Of a DNA stretch of 25,986 nucleotides, positions 7,396 to 16,052 are shown piece by piece. The position numbers and the translations under genes were made by a program. Source of the DNA: Bacteroidota bacterium (GTDB lineage Bacteria; Bacteroidota; Bacteroidia; Flavobacteriales; Flavobacteriaceae). The notes beneath the pieces were generated by a model. The model was not told the origin of the DNA. It made no database searches and saw nothing but the letters and a program-made list of their open reading frames with translations. The stretch spans positions 1-25,986 of the forward strand of contig JAJYTI010000005.1 of assembly GCA_021793135.1 (NCBI GenBank). Direction: 5' to 3'. Positions within the stretch are counted from its first letter, which is position 1. The number at the start of each line of letters is the position of its first letter.

Positions 7396-7446
7396 GTTTA
7401 ATTTGATAATAAAATTTAAACTTTCCCCCTAATCGTCTGACTAGGG
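7396..7446 (-). promoter_or_regulatory. Structured 5' leader of rplU
   Basis: Between the promoter and the rplU ATG the minus strand can form two hairpins: CCCTA/TAGGG (7446-7442 with 7431-7427) and GTTTAAATTT with AAATTAAAC (7421-7412 with 7404-7396, one bulged A). Ribosomal protein leaders often act in autogenous control; here that is inference. Confidence 0.45.
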
Positions 7447-7458
7447 TATAAAAGCATG

Positions 7459-7488
7459 CAAATATAATAGTTTTATCTCTATCTCAAA
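7459..7488 (-). promoter_or_regulatory. Promoter of rplU-rpmA
   Basis: On the minus strand TTTG (7488-7485), an 18-base spacer and TATATTTG (7466-7459) match the Bacteroidota housekeeping promoter. Transcription would start near 7450, giving a leader of about 65 bases. Confidence 0.8.
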
Positions 7489-7744
7489 CAAAAACTTATC
7501 TTTTATTTCACATAACACTCTAACAAACAACCTTAACCTCAGCTTCTACCAAAAAATATTCATATTCAAAACAAGTATTTTATTAATGATATTTACCAAG
7601 TTTTCATTCGACTTTACTTGTTTTTTTCATCCACTACGATACTTAAAAAGAAAGAAAAATATGACATATTTAAAAAGTTTTCATTTTACATGTAACATTT
7701 CTATCTTTACTCAGTCTTATCAACAGAATTAATCATAATATAAC
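7489..7744. other. Rest of the rplU-M16 divergent gap
   Basis: AT-rich. A weak plus-strand promoter candidate (TTTT, 20 bases, TATCTTTA at 7702-7709) lies 35 bases before the M16 gene. The 11-mer AAGTTTTCATT occurs twice (about 7599 and 7675). No gene seen. Confidence 0.4.
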
Positions 7745-9064
7745 ATGAAACGACTTTACCTAAGTGCCTTTATTGCGTTAGCCTCTATAGTAGGTATGCA
7801 AGCACAGAAAGTGGATTTTGAGGAGTATACCCTCGATAATGGACTCCACGTTATTTTACATCAAGACAATTCAGCTCCCGTAGTTGTTACTTCGGTACAA
7901 TATCACGTAGGAGCTAAAAACGAAAATCCTGAACGAACTGGATTTGCTCACTTTTTTGAGCACTTGTTATTTGAAGGAACGGAAAACATCGAACGCGGAA
8001 AGTGGTTTGAGATTGTTACTTCGAATGGTGGATCGAACAATGCATACACCACAGATGATATAACTTATTATTACGAAGTTTTCCCTTCAAACAGTGTTGA
8101 ACTTGGTTTATGGATGGAAAGCGAACGTTTATTACATCCTGTGATCAATCAAATAGGTGTAGACACACAAAACGAAGTTGTAAAGGAAGAAAAGCGCCTA
8201 CGTATAGACAACCAGCCGTATGGTAATATTCTATATGCTGTAAAGAAAAACTTATTTACTAAACACCCTTATCGTTGGGCAACTATCGGTTCTATGGAAC
8301 ACTTAGATGCAGCAACTCTTGAAGAATTCTTAGCATTTAAAGAGAAGTTCTACGTGCCAAACAATGCTGTACTAGTTGTAGCAGGAGACATCAATACTAC
8401 CGAAGTTAAAAAAATGATTGAAGATTATTTCGGTTCTATACCAAGAGGAAAAGACATTGAGAAAATCGACATCCAAGAAGAGCCTATTACCGAGCAAATC
8501 GATGCAGTTTATTACGATGAAAACATCCAAATCCCTGCTTTAATTCATGCATATCGCACTCCAGGACTAACGGAAAGAGATGCCTATGTATTAAACATGA
8601 TTTCGGATATATTAAGCGGTGGTAAAAGTGCTAGACTTTATAAGAAAATGGTAGATGAAAACAAGTCGGCTCTTGAAGTTGCAGCCATTAACCTATCACA
8701 AGAATCTTATGGATCATATATCACTTTTGCAATCCCAATGGGCGAAACTTCATTAGAACAACTTACAGAAGAAATCGATGAGGAAATTGTAAAACTACAA
8801 ACAGAATTAATTAGCGAAAGAGAGTTTGAAAAGCTATTAAATTCATTTGAAAATAGCTATGTACAATCTAACGCTAGTATAGAAGGAATTGCTTCTTCTT
8901 TAGCAGATTACCACACTTTCTATGGAGATGCTAATAAGATAAACTCTGAATTAGAGATATACGAATCTATTACCCCTGAAGAAATTCGTGAAGTAGCCAA
9001 AAAGTACTTAAACCCTAACCAACGTTTACGTTTAGAGTATTTACCTAAAGAAGACAACCAATAA
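7745..9064 (+). CDS. Secreted M16 zinc metallopeptidase (active subunit)
   Basis: 439 residues with an N-terminal signal peptide (MKRLYLSAFIALASIVGMQA, cleavage near AQA/Q). The inverted zinc motif is HFFEH (69-73), with the downstream zinc glutamate in NEVVKEEKR (E148 or E149). It has one M16 catalytic half with the usual second domain (VAGDINTTEVKKMIEDYFG), so it must pair with a second M16 half to form a closed chamber. The next gene, 26 bases downstream, provides such a partner. The expected role is periplasmic or surface peptide breakdown; substrate unknown. Confidence 0.95.
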   Translation: MKRLYLSAFIALASIVGMQAQKVDFEEYTLDNGLHVILHQDNSAPVVVTSVQYHVGAKNENPERTGFAHFFEHLLFEGTENIERGKWFEIVTSNGGSNNAYTTDDITYYYEVFPSNSVELGLWMESERLLHPVINQIGVDTQNEVVKEEKRLRIDNQPYGNILYAVKKNLFTKHPYRWATIGSMEHLDAATLEEFLAFKEKFYVPNNAVLVVAGDINTTEVKKMIEDYFGSIPRGKDIEKIDIQEEPITEQIDAVYYDENIQIPALIHAYRTPGLTERDAYVLNMISDILSGGKSARLYKKMVDENKSALEVAAINLSQESYGSYITFAIPMGETSLEQLTEEIDEEIVKLQTELISEREFEKLLNSFENSYVQSNASIEGIASSLADYHTFYGDANKINSELEIYESITPEEIREVAKKYLNPNQRLRLEYLPKEDNQ

Positions 9065-9090
9065 TACCTTATATATTGAATTTACATATC

Positions 9091-11157
9091 ATGAAAAAAT
9101 ATAGTTTTTTATTCCTATTTAGCATGCTATTTATTGGCATTGCAGGAGCGCAAATAGATAGAAGCAAGATACCTACACCAGGACCTGCTCCTACTATTGA
9201 AATTACCAAACCGCATTCTTTTAAACTAAAAAATGGACTAAAAGTAATGGTGGTTGAAAATCATAAACTACCTAGAGTTAGCGTCCAATTATTAATAGAC
9301 AACCCAATGCACGGGGAGAATAATAAGAATGGCGTAGCACACATCCTATCTAGCATGATGGGAAATGGAACGGAAAACATTAGTAAAGAAGCATATAACG
9401 AAGAGATAGACTACTTAGGTGCTAGATTAAATTTTGGAAATGAATATGCATCTGCAAGTTCACTTTCTAAATATTTCCCTAGAATTCTTCACTTAATGGC
9501 AGACGGATTAAAAAATCCTCTTTTTTCTGAAGATGAGTTTAATTCTCAAAAATCTAGGTTAATCGAAAACCTTAAAACTTCAGAAAAGAGTGTTTCTCAA
9601 GTAGGAAATCGTGTAAGCACAGCTCTTACCTTTGGTAAAGATCATCCAAAAGGAGAATTTACTACCATTGAATCTGTTGAAGACCTTACATTAGAAGATG
9701 TAAAATCTTATTACGAAGATTACTTCTCTCCAAGTAACGCTTACTTAGTAATTATAGGAGATGTTAACTTTAAAGATGTAAAAAAACTAGTTAACAAAGA
9801 ACTTAAAAACTGGAAAAAACGTGGTGTTCCTGAAGTAGTTTACAACGATCCTAAGGACGTACAATATTCGCAACTTAACTTCGTAGATATGCCAAATGCA
9901 GTACAATCTGAGATCGCTGTACTTAACTTAGTTGATTTAAAAATGAGCGACGATGATTATTTTGCTGCAATCCTTGCTAACCATATTTTAGGTGGAGGAT
10001 TTAATGGTATGATTAACTTAAACCTACGTGAAGATAAAGGTTGGACTTACGGTGCATATTCTTCCATTCATGCTGGTAAGAACATCAATCACTTTTCTGC
10101 TGCTACAAGTGTACGTAACGCAGTTACCGATAGTGCTGTTGTAGAGATAATGAAAGAAATCAAAAACATCCGTACAGAAACTGTAAGCAATGAGCGTTTA
10201 GAGCAATCTAAAGCATCTTACACAGGCGATTTTGTACGTGCATTAGAAAGCCCTTCTACTATGGCGCGTTACGCACTTAATGTAGAGACTCAAAACTTAG
10301 ATGCAGACTTTTACTCTAACTACTTGAAAAAACTTAATGCAGTTACTGTAGAGGATATTAAAAGAGTTGCTAACAAATATTTTAAAGCAGACAACTTACG
10401 AATCGTTGTTACAGGAAAAGGTTCGGAAGTATTAGAAGGTTTAAAAAATCTAAAAAATCTAGAAGGTAAGCCTCTACCAATTAAATACTTTGACAAGTAT
10501 GCAAACGAAGTAGAAGAGCCTACTTATGAGCTAGAATTAGATGAAAGCATAACTGTTGAAAGCGTATTTGATAATTATATAAACGCAATTGGTGGAAAAG
10601 AAACTTTAGAAAAAGTAAAAAACATAACTAGTGTTTCTTCTATGGAAATGCAAGGTATGGCACTTCAAGTTAAAACTACTACTACCTCTGACTCTGAATA
10701 TTCTAATGAAATCAGTATGGGCGGTATGGCTGTTCAAAAAGAAGTATTCAATGGAACTGAAGGATATCAATCTGCTCAAGGACAACGTATGGATTATGAT
10801 GAAACACAAGTAGAAGCTATGAAAGCAACTGCACATCCTTTTCCTGAATTATTAGTAAAAGACGCTAAGCTTGTTGGTGCAGAAACAGTAGATGGAAAGC
10901 CAGCTTATGTTATCCAAATTGGAGATAACATAAAGTGGTTCTATGATCAAGAGACTGGACTTAAAATTCTTGACCAGAGAAAATTCGAAGGGCAAGGACA
11001 AGAAATCTACATTAACTCTTACTACAAAGACTACAAAGAGTTTGAAAATATATTATTACCTTATACTATTCTAACTGAAATTTCTGGACAAGAAATGGAA
11101 GCTAAAGTAGAAGAATATATTATTAATGGTGATATTAAAGAAGGGCAATTTGACTAA
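9091..11157 (+). CDS. Secreted M16 family protein lacking the zinc motif, with LolA-like C-terminal domain
   Basis: 688 residues from the ATG at 9091, chosen because it starts a good signal peptide (MKKYSFLFLFSMLFIGIAGAQ); an in-frame ATG 15 bases upstream is less likely. The M16 fold spans about 35-470, but the HxxEH place reads HILSS (84-88), so zinc ligands are missing; the glycine-rich LGGGFNGMINLNLREDKGW typical of partner subunits is present. Residues about 487-688 form an extra domain (VFDNYINAIGGKETLEKVKN onward, beta-rich) like outer membrane lipoprotein-sorting (LolA-like) domains of Bacteroidota peptidases. It probably forms a heterodimer with the preceding protease. A strong terminator follows. 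Confidence 0.93.
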   Translation: MKKYSFLFLFSMLFIGIAGAQIDRSKIPTPGPAPTIEITKPHSFKLKNGLKVMVVENHKLPRVSVQLLIDNPMHGENNKNGVAHILSSMMGNGTENISKEAYNEEIDYLGARLNFGNEYASASSLSKYFPRILHLMADGLKNPLFSEDEFNSQKSRLIENLKTSEKSVSQVGNRVSTALTFGKDHPKGEFTTIESVEDLTLEDVKSYYEDYFSPSNAYLVIIGDVNFKDVKKLVNKELKNWKKRGVPEVVYNDPKDVQYSQLNFVDMPNAVQSEIAVLNLVDLKMSDDDYFAAILANHILGGGFNGMINLNLREDKGWTYGAYSSIHAGKNINHFSAATSVRNAVTDSAVVEIMKEIKNIRTETVSNERLEQSKASYTGDFVRALESPSTMARYALNVETQNLDADFYSNYLKKLNAVTVEDIKRVANKYFKADNLRIVVTGKGSEVLEGLKNLKNLEGKPLPIKYFDKYANEVEEPTYELELDESITVESVFDNYINAIGGKETLEKVKNITSVSSMEMQGMALQVKTTTTSDSEYSNEISMGGMAVQKEVFNGTEGYQSAQGQRMDYDETQVEAMKATAHPFPELLVKDAKLVGAETVDGKPAYVIQIGDNIKWFYDQETGLKILDQRKFEGQGQEIYINSYYKDYKEFENILLPYTILTEISGQEMEAKVEEYIINGDIKEGQFD

Positions 11158-11180
11158 TCTTTAAAGCATTTCTTAACAAC

Positions 11181-11215
11181 AAAAAAGCCGTCTCCAAATG
11201 GAGACGGCTTTTTTT
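11181..11215 (+). terminator. Terminator of the M16 pair
   Basis: Arms AAAAAAGCCGTCTCC (11181-11195) and GGAGACGGCTTTTTT (11200-11214), loop AAAT, T-run of seven. Symmetric enough to serve also the convergent gene at 11225. Confidence 0.92.
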
Positions 11216-11224
11216 ATGCTCTTG

Positions 11225-11983
11225 TTATTTTGTCTTTGGCGGTTTCTTAAAATGCATATACACGAAATCCTCTACTCGAATCCATTCCCAACCATCAGAT
11301 TTTAATTTGTTATTTAAAGGATAAAAATGTGCTTTACCATATACCACAATAAGCTTTTTATGAGAGCTGTTTTTTATTTCTTCATATAAATGCTCATCTC
11401 TCAGAGAACTTATCAAATACGTATATGCAGTAGTATTCTTCTTACTACATTTATATTTAGACCCTAATGGGATTTGCATATCACATTCATCTAACAATAT
11501 AGCTCCATATTCTGACTCATAAGTATCTATTAAAGCCTTTATAGTTAGGTCTACATTACAATCTATATCAGGATTCGGCCCAAAATCTACATCCGTTTGA
11601 TACACCATACCTTTTATCTTGTATCTATCATAAATAACAGCATCTTCATCATAATAGTTTCTCAATACAACATGAGTCAACTTCCTAAACTTTCTTTCAT
11701 ACCTATCAATTTCTAACGAATCTTCGGTTCCTACTTTTACTCCTTCATAAAAGACCACATAATCTTCTGCACGAAGAGAGTCTATTAATATTTTTGTTTT
11801 GGAGTAAAATTCTGGAGTATTTAAGTGTATCATCGGAATAAACACAAGAGATTTATCTCCTTTTTCAAATAAACTTGGTGTAGTAAATTGAGAGCTAAAA
11901 TTGATACTCTTTTTAGTTATAGCTTTACAAGAAACAAAGCTAATAACTAAAATAAAATAAGCTAGCAGTACACGTATTTTCAA
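11225..11983 (-). CDS. Putative TraB/Tiki-superfamily lipoprotein
   Basis: 252 residues with a lipoprotein signal (KIRVLLAYFILVISFVSC, C19). The start is TTG: an in-frame stop lies three codons upstream and the first ATG is past residue 50, beyond the signal, so TTG at 11983 is the only common start codon that keeps it. The body has PMIHLNTPEFYSKT (H53), VVFYEG (E80), SLRDEHLYEEI (R195) and YGKAHF (H219). This H...E...R...GxxH pattern resembles the TraB/PrgY/GumN/Tiki group of putative metallopeptidases. The match is partial and from recognition only; an EreA/ChaN-like fold is an alternative. It lies 88 bases past gldD and may be read from that unit. Confidence 0.6.
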   Translation of the reverse strand: MKIRVLLAYFILVISFVSCKAITKKSINFSSQFTTPSLFEKGDKSLVFIPMIHLNTPEFYSKTKILIDSLRAEDYVVFYEGVKVGTEDSLEIDRYERKFRKLTHVVLRNYYDEDAVIYDRYKIKGMVYQTDVDFGPNPDIDCNVDLTIKALIDTYESEYGAILLDECDMQIPLGSKYKCSKKNTTAYTYLISSLRDEHLYEEIKNSSHKKLIVVYGKAHFYPLNNKLKSDGWEWIRVEDFVYMHFKKPPKTK

Positions 11984-12071
11984 CTTAATTCAATTTTATA
12001 ATCTCAGTCTACTTGTTTTTTATATAAAATATCTCTTGTTAAACAGGTATTGAGCAAAGAGAGTAATATAA

Positions 12072-12629
12072 TTAATTCTCCCACTTTATAGTTTCCATAA
12101 TATGACGGATATCTTCTTGAAGATAAACAACGGCTGGGTAAATTGAATCATAATTTGGTTTTGCCTTAAAATAAAGAGATCCTGTAACAAAGTGCTTAAC
12201 ACTATCTGTTACATAAAATTGTGATTGGGTAGCGGCCTCACCATCTATGGCATAGAACATTCCGTACACATCATTATCTTCATCTACACGCATTTGTTCA
12301 ATAATAGTTTGTGCTTTTATAGAGTGATCGTAAGTTAATTTCTGAGCATCACGAAGCAAAGAGTCTATATTATTATTTACTCGTTGATAAGTAAGATATA
12401 CAGTAGCTTTCATTCCAGGATATTCTATATTCGCCCAGCAATTATCTTTATGAATAACGGTAGCATTCGTATTTACATCAAAATGATAGGGACATCCATC
12501 TAATGCTTCTCTAATATAACTAGCTTCTGGATATTCCAATCGCAATACTGCAGATGGCTTTGTTACAGTATCTTCTTTACATGCTATTACACTAAATAAT
12601 ATTAGCAATACAATGCTTAATCGTTTCAT
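12072..12629 (-). CDS. gldD: Gliding motility lipoprotein GldD
   Basis: 185 residues from the ATG at 12629 (an in-frame GTG four codons upstream is the alternative). Lipoprotein signal MKRLSIVLLILFSVIAC, lipid cysteine C17. The body matches GldD of Flavobacterium: LRLEYPEASY, CPYHFDV, NCWANIEYPGMKATVYLTY, FYVTDSVKHFVTGSLYFKAK and a C-terminal DIRHIMETIKWEN. GldD is required for gliding in F. johnsoniae and is linked to the Gld/type IX secretion machinery at the envelope; its biochemical role is unclear. It follows gldE with a gap of 17 bases, the usual Flavobacteriia order. Confidence 0.95.
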   Translation of the reverse strand: MKRLSIVLLILFSVIACKEDTVTKPSAVLRLEYPEASYIREALDGCPYHFDVNTNATVIHKDNCWANIEYPGMKATVYLTYQRVNNNIDSLLRDAQKLTYDHSIKAQTIIEQMRVDEDNDVYGMFYAIDGEAATQSQFYVTDSVKHFVTGSLYFKAKPNYDSIYPAVVYLQEDIRHIMETIKWEN

Positions 12630-12646
12630 ATATATTTTCACTATTC

Positions 12647-13963
12647 TTATTCTATAGAAAGTTTCACTTGTTTTATCCTTCGATTCTCAAAAGCCTCTAC
12701 GGTAAATACATAATTATGAAACACTATTTTATCATTTTTCTTTGGAAACCCTTTGTAAATCTCTAATAAAAATCCAGCAATAGATTCTGATTCACCTTTA
12801 GCTCGATCAAACAACTCTGTGTCTTCTAAGCCTATGATATCATAAAAATCTTTTAGAGCCGTCTTCCCTTCAAAAACATAATTATTCTCATCTAGTTTTG
12901 AGTATATTAAATCGTCTTCATCAAACTCATCGCTAATCTCTCCCACAATTTCCTCAATTACATCTTCCATGGTTACTAGACCTTTAGTACCTCCATATTC
13001 ATCTACTACAATAGCTAAGTGAATTTTAAGACGTTTAAAGTCACTTAACAAATCGTCCAACTTTTTATTTTCTGGAACGAAATACGTTTCTCTAACTAAG
13101 GATTGCCAATCTAGTGTCTCAGATTCTATATAAGGAATTAAATCTTTAACGTAGAGAACACCAGATATATTATCGACATTTTCATTATAAACAGGTATCC
13201 TAGAATAACCCATTTCTACTATTTGCTTTAGTACTTCGGTATATGGTAAAGTATCATCCAAAGCAAATACCTCCATTCTAGGAGTCATTACTTGTTTTGC
13301 TTCTAAATTTCCAAACGTTACAATACCATGCAACAGCATTTGCTCTTCATAAGAGGTATCTTCTTCGGAAGTTAGCTCCAATGCGTGTGACAATTGATCT
13401 ACACTTAAACCGCTAGTCTGCGACCCTAATTTTCTTTGAAAATATGTAGTAAACCACTGCATTGGCACACTTAACCATGCAAATAAAACATTTAATATAC
13501 TTAATGGATATGCCATGAATAATGAAAAGGAAAGATTATTACGACTTGCGTATATCTTAGGCAAAATCTCTCCAAATAATAAAAGTAAGAAGGTTACTAA
13601 ACCAACGTCTATTATAAACTTTAAATCAATTCCAAAAACTACTAAATCGACACCTTGATACAATACACTAGATATACTAGCAAATAATAATACAATAGCT
13701 ATATTCACAAGGTTATTCACCGTTAGAATAGTTGCTAATAGTTTTTGTGGCTGTTGAAGTAATTTATTTAAAACTTGAATTTTTCTATGCGAAGAATGAT
13801 CTTCTTCGACATCTAAATCAGTCTTGGTTAATGAAAATAGAGCCACCTCTGCTCCTGAAATTAATGCAGAGCATAACAACAACACCAATAGCAAAACCAA
13901 AGAAATATAAAACATAGGCTCTATTGCTGCAATTAAAGGTAAACTGGGAGGTTCTAGGTCCAA
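12647..13963 (-). CDS. gldE: Gliding motility-associated protein GldE (CNNM/CorC family)
   Basis: 438 residues. N-terminal DUF21/CNNM membrane region (about 18-200) with LLLCSALISGAEVALFSLTK and LLLFGEILPKIYAS; a CBS pair at about 215-335 (VMTPRMEVFALDD, MGYSRIPVYNENVD, IVVDEYGGTKGLVTMEDVIEEIVGEI); and a CorC/HlyC C-terminal domain. The start is TTG: a TAA lies five codons upstream, and DLEPPSL matches the usual GldE N-terminus, whereas the first ATG (codon 17, 13915) would remove it. Relatives are divalent-cation exporters or sensors. In F. johnsoniae gldE is upstream of gldD and its extra expression can suppress some gldB mutations. It lies between ssb and gldD. Confidence 0.93.
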   Translation of the reverse strand: MDLEPPSLPLIAAIEPMFYISLVLLLVLLLCSALISGAEVALFSLTKTDLDVEEDHSSHRKIQVLNKLLQQPQKLLATILTVNNLVNIAIVLLFASISSVLYQGVDLVVFGIDLKFIIDVGLVTFLLLLFGEILPKIYASRNNLSFSLFMAYPLSILNVLFAWLSVPMQWFTTYFQRKLGSQTSGLSVDQLSHALELTSEEDTSYEEQMLLHGIVTFGNLEAKQVMTPRMEVFALDDTLPYTEVLKQIVEMGYSRIPVYNENVDNISGVLYVKDLIPYIESETLDWQSLVRETYFVPENKKLDDLLSDFKRLKIHLAIVVDEYGGTKGLVTMEDVIEEIVGEISDEFDEDDLIYSKLDENNYVFEGKTALKDFYDIIGLEDTELFDRAKGESESIAGFLLEIYKGFPKKNDKIVFHNYVFTVEAFENRRIKQVKLSIE

Positions 13964-13988
13964 AGCAAACTCAAATTATTTATAAATA

Positions 13989-14444
13989 TTAAAATGGTAA
14001 ATCATCTGATTCATCCATGTCATCCGTAGAGGTATTTACATCCTCTCTATTTTGCGATATATTTTGATTAGATGATGAAGGTTTTGTAGTTGTATATTCA
14101 TTTTCACCCTTAGGGGTAAGGAAAGTAAAATCATTACAATGTACTTCGGTACTATAACGATCCATACCGTTATTATCTGTCCACTTACGTGTTTTCAATC
14201 TTCCTTCTATATATACCTTATCTCCTTTTTTAAGGTATTTCTCACAAATTTCGGCTGCCTTATTTCGCACTACTATATTGTGCCATTCTGTATTTGTTAT
14301 ACGCTCATTAGTATTACGATTGGTATAAACTTCATTAGTTGCCAATGGGAATCTACCTATACACCCTCCTCCTTCGAAATAATGCACTTTTACGTCATCT
14401 CCTGTATGCCCAATTAGCATTACTTTATTCAATGTTCCACTCAT
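13989..14444 (-). CDS. ssb: Single-stranded DNA-binding protein
   Basis: 151 residues. N-terminal OB fold (1-110) opening MSGTLNKVMLIGHTGDDVKV and containing TEWHNIVVRNKAAEICEKYL, KGDKVYIEGRLKTRKW; a flexible Ser/Thr/Asn-rich linker; and the acidic tip MDESDDLPF that binds replication and repair partners. It coats ssDNA as a tetramer. It lies between mutY (74 bases upstream) and gldE (25 bases downstream). An inverted repeat CTTAAACAATTTAAG (14476-14490) sits in its leader region and could be an operator. Confidence 0.97.
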   Translation of the reverse strand: MSGTLNKVMLIGHTGDDVKVHYFEGGGCIGRFPLATNEVYTNRNTNERITNTEWHNIVVRNKAAEICEKYLKKGDKVYIEGRLKTRKWTDNNGMDRYSTEVHCNDFTFLTPKGENEYTTTKPSSSNQNISQNREDVNTSTDDMDESDDLPF

Positions 14445-14518
14445 AACTTTTAGGGTTTAATTTTGTAACAACAAACTTAAACAATTTAAGCAAATATCAA
14501 TTTATCTTCCTTAATTAT

Positions 14519-15598
14519 CTATTTAGAAACAAAATAATACTTTTCTAAAAAAGTAGCTAAAAAATCATCTATCAAAGTAGGAAAGGCATAATCAGCTAAC
14601 TCCGCTATAGAAATAGTTTGTAGATGTGGCATACTCCCATTTAACCTCCAGAATTTTGTATGTAAATGTTGATGAGAAAGTTTATGTACAATCTGGTTTT
14701 GATTAATAGGTCTCAAAGATTCTATATCTATTTCAGAGAAATTAGGGTCTTCAATTAAAATACTTTTTAAAGCTTGTTGCGTTAACGATTTACTAGATTC
14801 TATTAAAGGTAATTGATAGAGTTTGTACCAGATATCTTTGTCCATTCGCCGTTGAATTGGGATAACATCCTGACCATTATTTATTACAAAATAATTAAAG
14901 TATCGATTTTTTATTTTAGCTTTTTTCTTTTTTACAGGCAACTCTTGTACTTTCCCTTTTTGCAGTGCGCTACACATTGAAGAAAAAACACATACATCAC
15001 AAGTGGGATTCTTTGGCACACATTGCAATGCACCAAACTCCATCATGGCTTGATTAAAAATTCCGGGATTGGCATCACCCATGAGCATTCTACCTAACTC
15101 TTTAAACTCTTTATGCGCTTTAGAACTCGGCACAATGGTTTCTATTCCAAAGACTCTACTTAAAAGTCGATATACATTCCCATCTACTACAGGTTGAGGT
15201 TCGTTATAACAAATAGATGCGATAGCACTAGCAGTATAATCCCCCACTCCTTTTAATTTCAATAAATCTTTATGATTATCAGGAAACACTCCATTACATT
15301 TTTCGACTATATATTTAGCGGTTGCATGCAGATTTCTAGCTCTACTATAATACCCTAAACCTTGCCATAAGAGTAAAACTTCTTCTTCTGAGGCTGCTGC
15401 CAGATCCTGAATAGTTGGATATTTTGAAATAAATGCATTGTAATAAGGCAGTCCTTGCACTACTTTTGTTTGCTGTAAAATGATTTCAGATAACCATACG
15501 TGATACGGCATAGAATCAGTGCGCCAGGGCAAGTTTCGCCTATAGGTTAAGTACCAAGAAATTAATTGATTAGTAAAAAATAATGTATCTTTGTGCAT
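14519..15598 (-). CDS. mutY: A/G-specific adenine glycosylase MutY
   Basis: 359 residues. Removes adenine mispaired with 8-oxoguanine. Catalytic E38 (SEIILQQTKV) and D139 (VVDGNVYRLLSR) are both present, with the helix-hairpin-helix LKGVGDYTASAIA at 114-126. The [4Fe-4S] cluster cysteines are C193, C200, C203 and C209 with the same spacing as E. coli MutY. A NUDIX-like C-terminal domain (about 225-355), which reads the oxidised guanine, ends the protein. It heads the mutY-ssb-gldE-gldD gene set and is divergent from hup. Confidence 0.97.
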   Translation of the reverse strand: MHKDTLFFTNQLISWYLTYRRNLPWRTDSMPYHVWLSEIILQQTKVVQGLPYYNAFISKYPTIQDLAAASEEEVLLLWQGLGYYSRARNLHATAKYIVEKCNGVFPDNHKDLLKLKGVGDYTASAIASICYNEPQPVVDGNVYRLLSRVFGIETIVPSSKAHKEFKELGRMLMGDANPGIFNQAMMEFGALQCVPKNPTCDVCVFSSMCSALQKGKVQELPVKKKKAKIKNRYFNYFVINNGQDVIPIQRRMDKDIWYKLYQLPLIESSKSLTQQALKSILIEDPNFSEIDIESLRPINQNQIVHKLSHQHLHTKFWRLNGSMPHLQTISIAELADYAFPTLIDDFLATFLEKYYFVSK

Positions 15599-15645
15599 GC
15601 TGTAAAAATAGCACTTTATCTATTGATATTTAAAATTCTAGTCGG

Positions 15646-15678
15646 TTTGATATTTTGATTTTAAAATTATTATATTTG
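15646..15678 (+). promoter_or_regulatory. Promoter of hup
   Basis: TTTG (15646-15649), a 21-base spacer and TATATTTG (15671-15678) match the Bacteroidota promoter. The start would be near 15685, giving a leader of about 37 bases. Confidence 0.75.
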
Positions 15679-15721
15679 CAAACTCAAATCGCGTACCTAA
15701 TATAAAATATATATATAGATA

Positions 15722-16015
15722 ATGACAAAAGCGGATCTTGTAAACAACATTTCAGAAAGCACTGGAATGGAAAAAGGTGATGTTCAAGCAGTAATCGAAT
15801 CTTTCATGGAAGAAGTTAAAACTTCTTTAGAAAGTAACGAAAACGTGTACTTAAGAGGTTTTGGTAGTTTTATTGTTCGCAGAAGAGCAGAAAAAACCGG
15901 AAGAAACATTTCTAAGAATACCACCATTAAGATTCCAGCACATAACATTCCTGCATTTAAGCCAGCTAAGGTTTTCTTAGAAGCTGTGAAGGATAAGGTT
16001 AAAGTGGAAGACTAA
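15722..16015 (+). CDS. hup: HU-family DNA-binding protein
   Basis: 97 residues, HU/IHF fold. It opens MTKADLVNNISESTGMEKGD and holds the signature GFGSFIVRRRAEKTGRN, then the DNA-gripping arm IPAHNIPAFKPAKVF with the intercalating proline. A nucleoid protein that bends DNA as a dimer. The clear promoter and position just before a small basic gene suggest high expression. Confidence 0.97.
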   Translation: MTKADLVNNISESTGMEKGDVQAVIESFMEEVKTSLESNENVYLRGFGSFIVRRRAEKTGRNISKNTTIKIPAHNIPAFKPAKVFLEAVKDKVKVED

Positions 16016-16052
16016 TAAAAATTAATTATTAACAACATAAAGACATTATATT

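Noticed and set aside
10606..10836. Minus-strand frame inside the second M16 gene
   Set aside because: Lies wholly within a well supported gene; Cys/Phe/Ser/His-rich translation typical of an antisense shadow.
15584..15591. Plus-strand TATCTTTG near the mutY start
   Set aside because: It is inside mutY coding sequence; the hup promoter at 15646-15678 has a better -33 and spacing.
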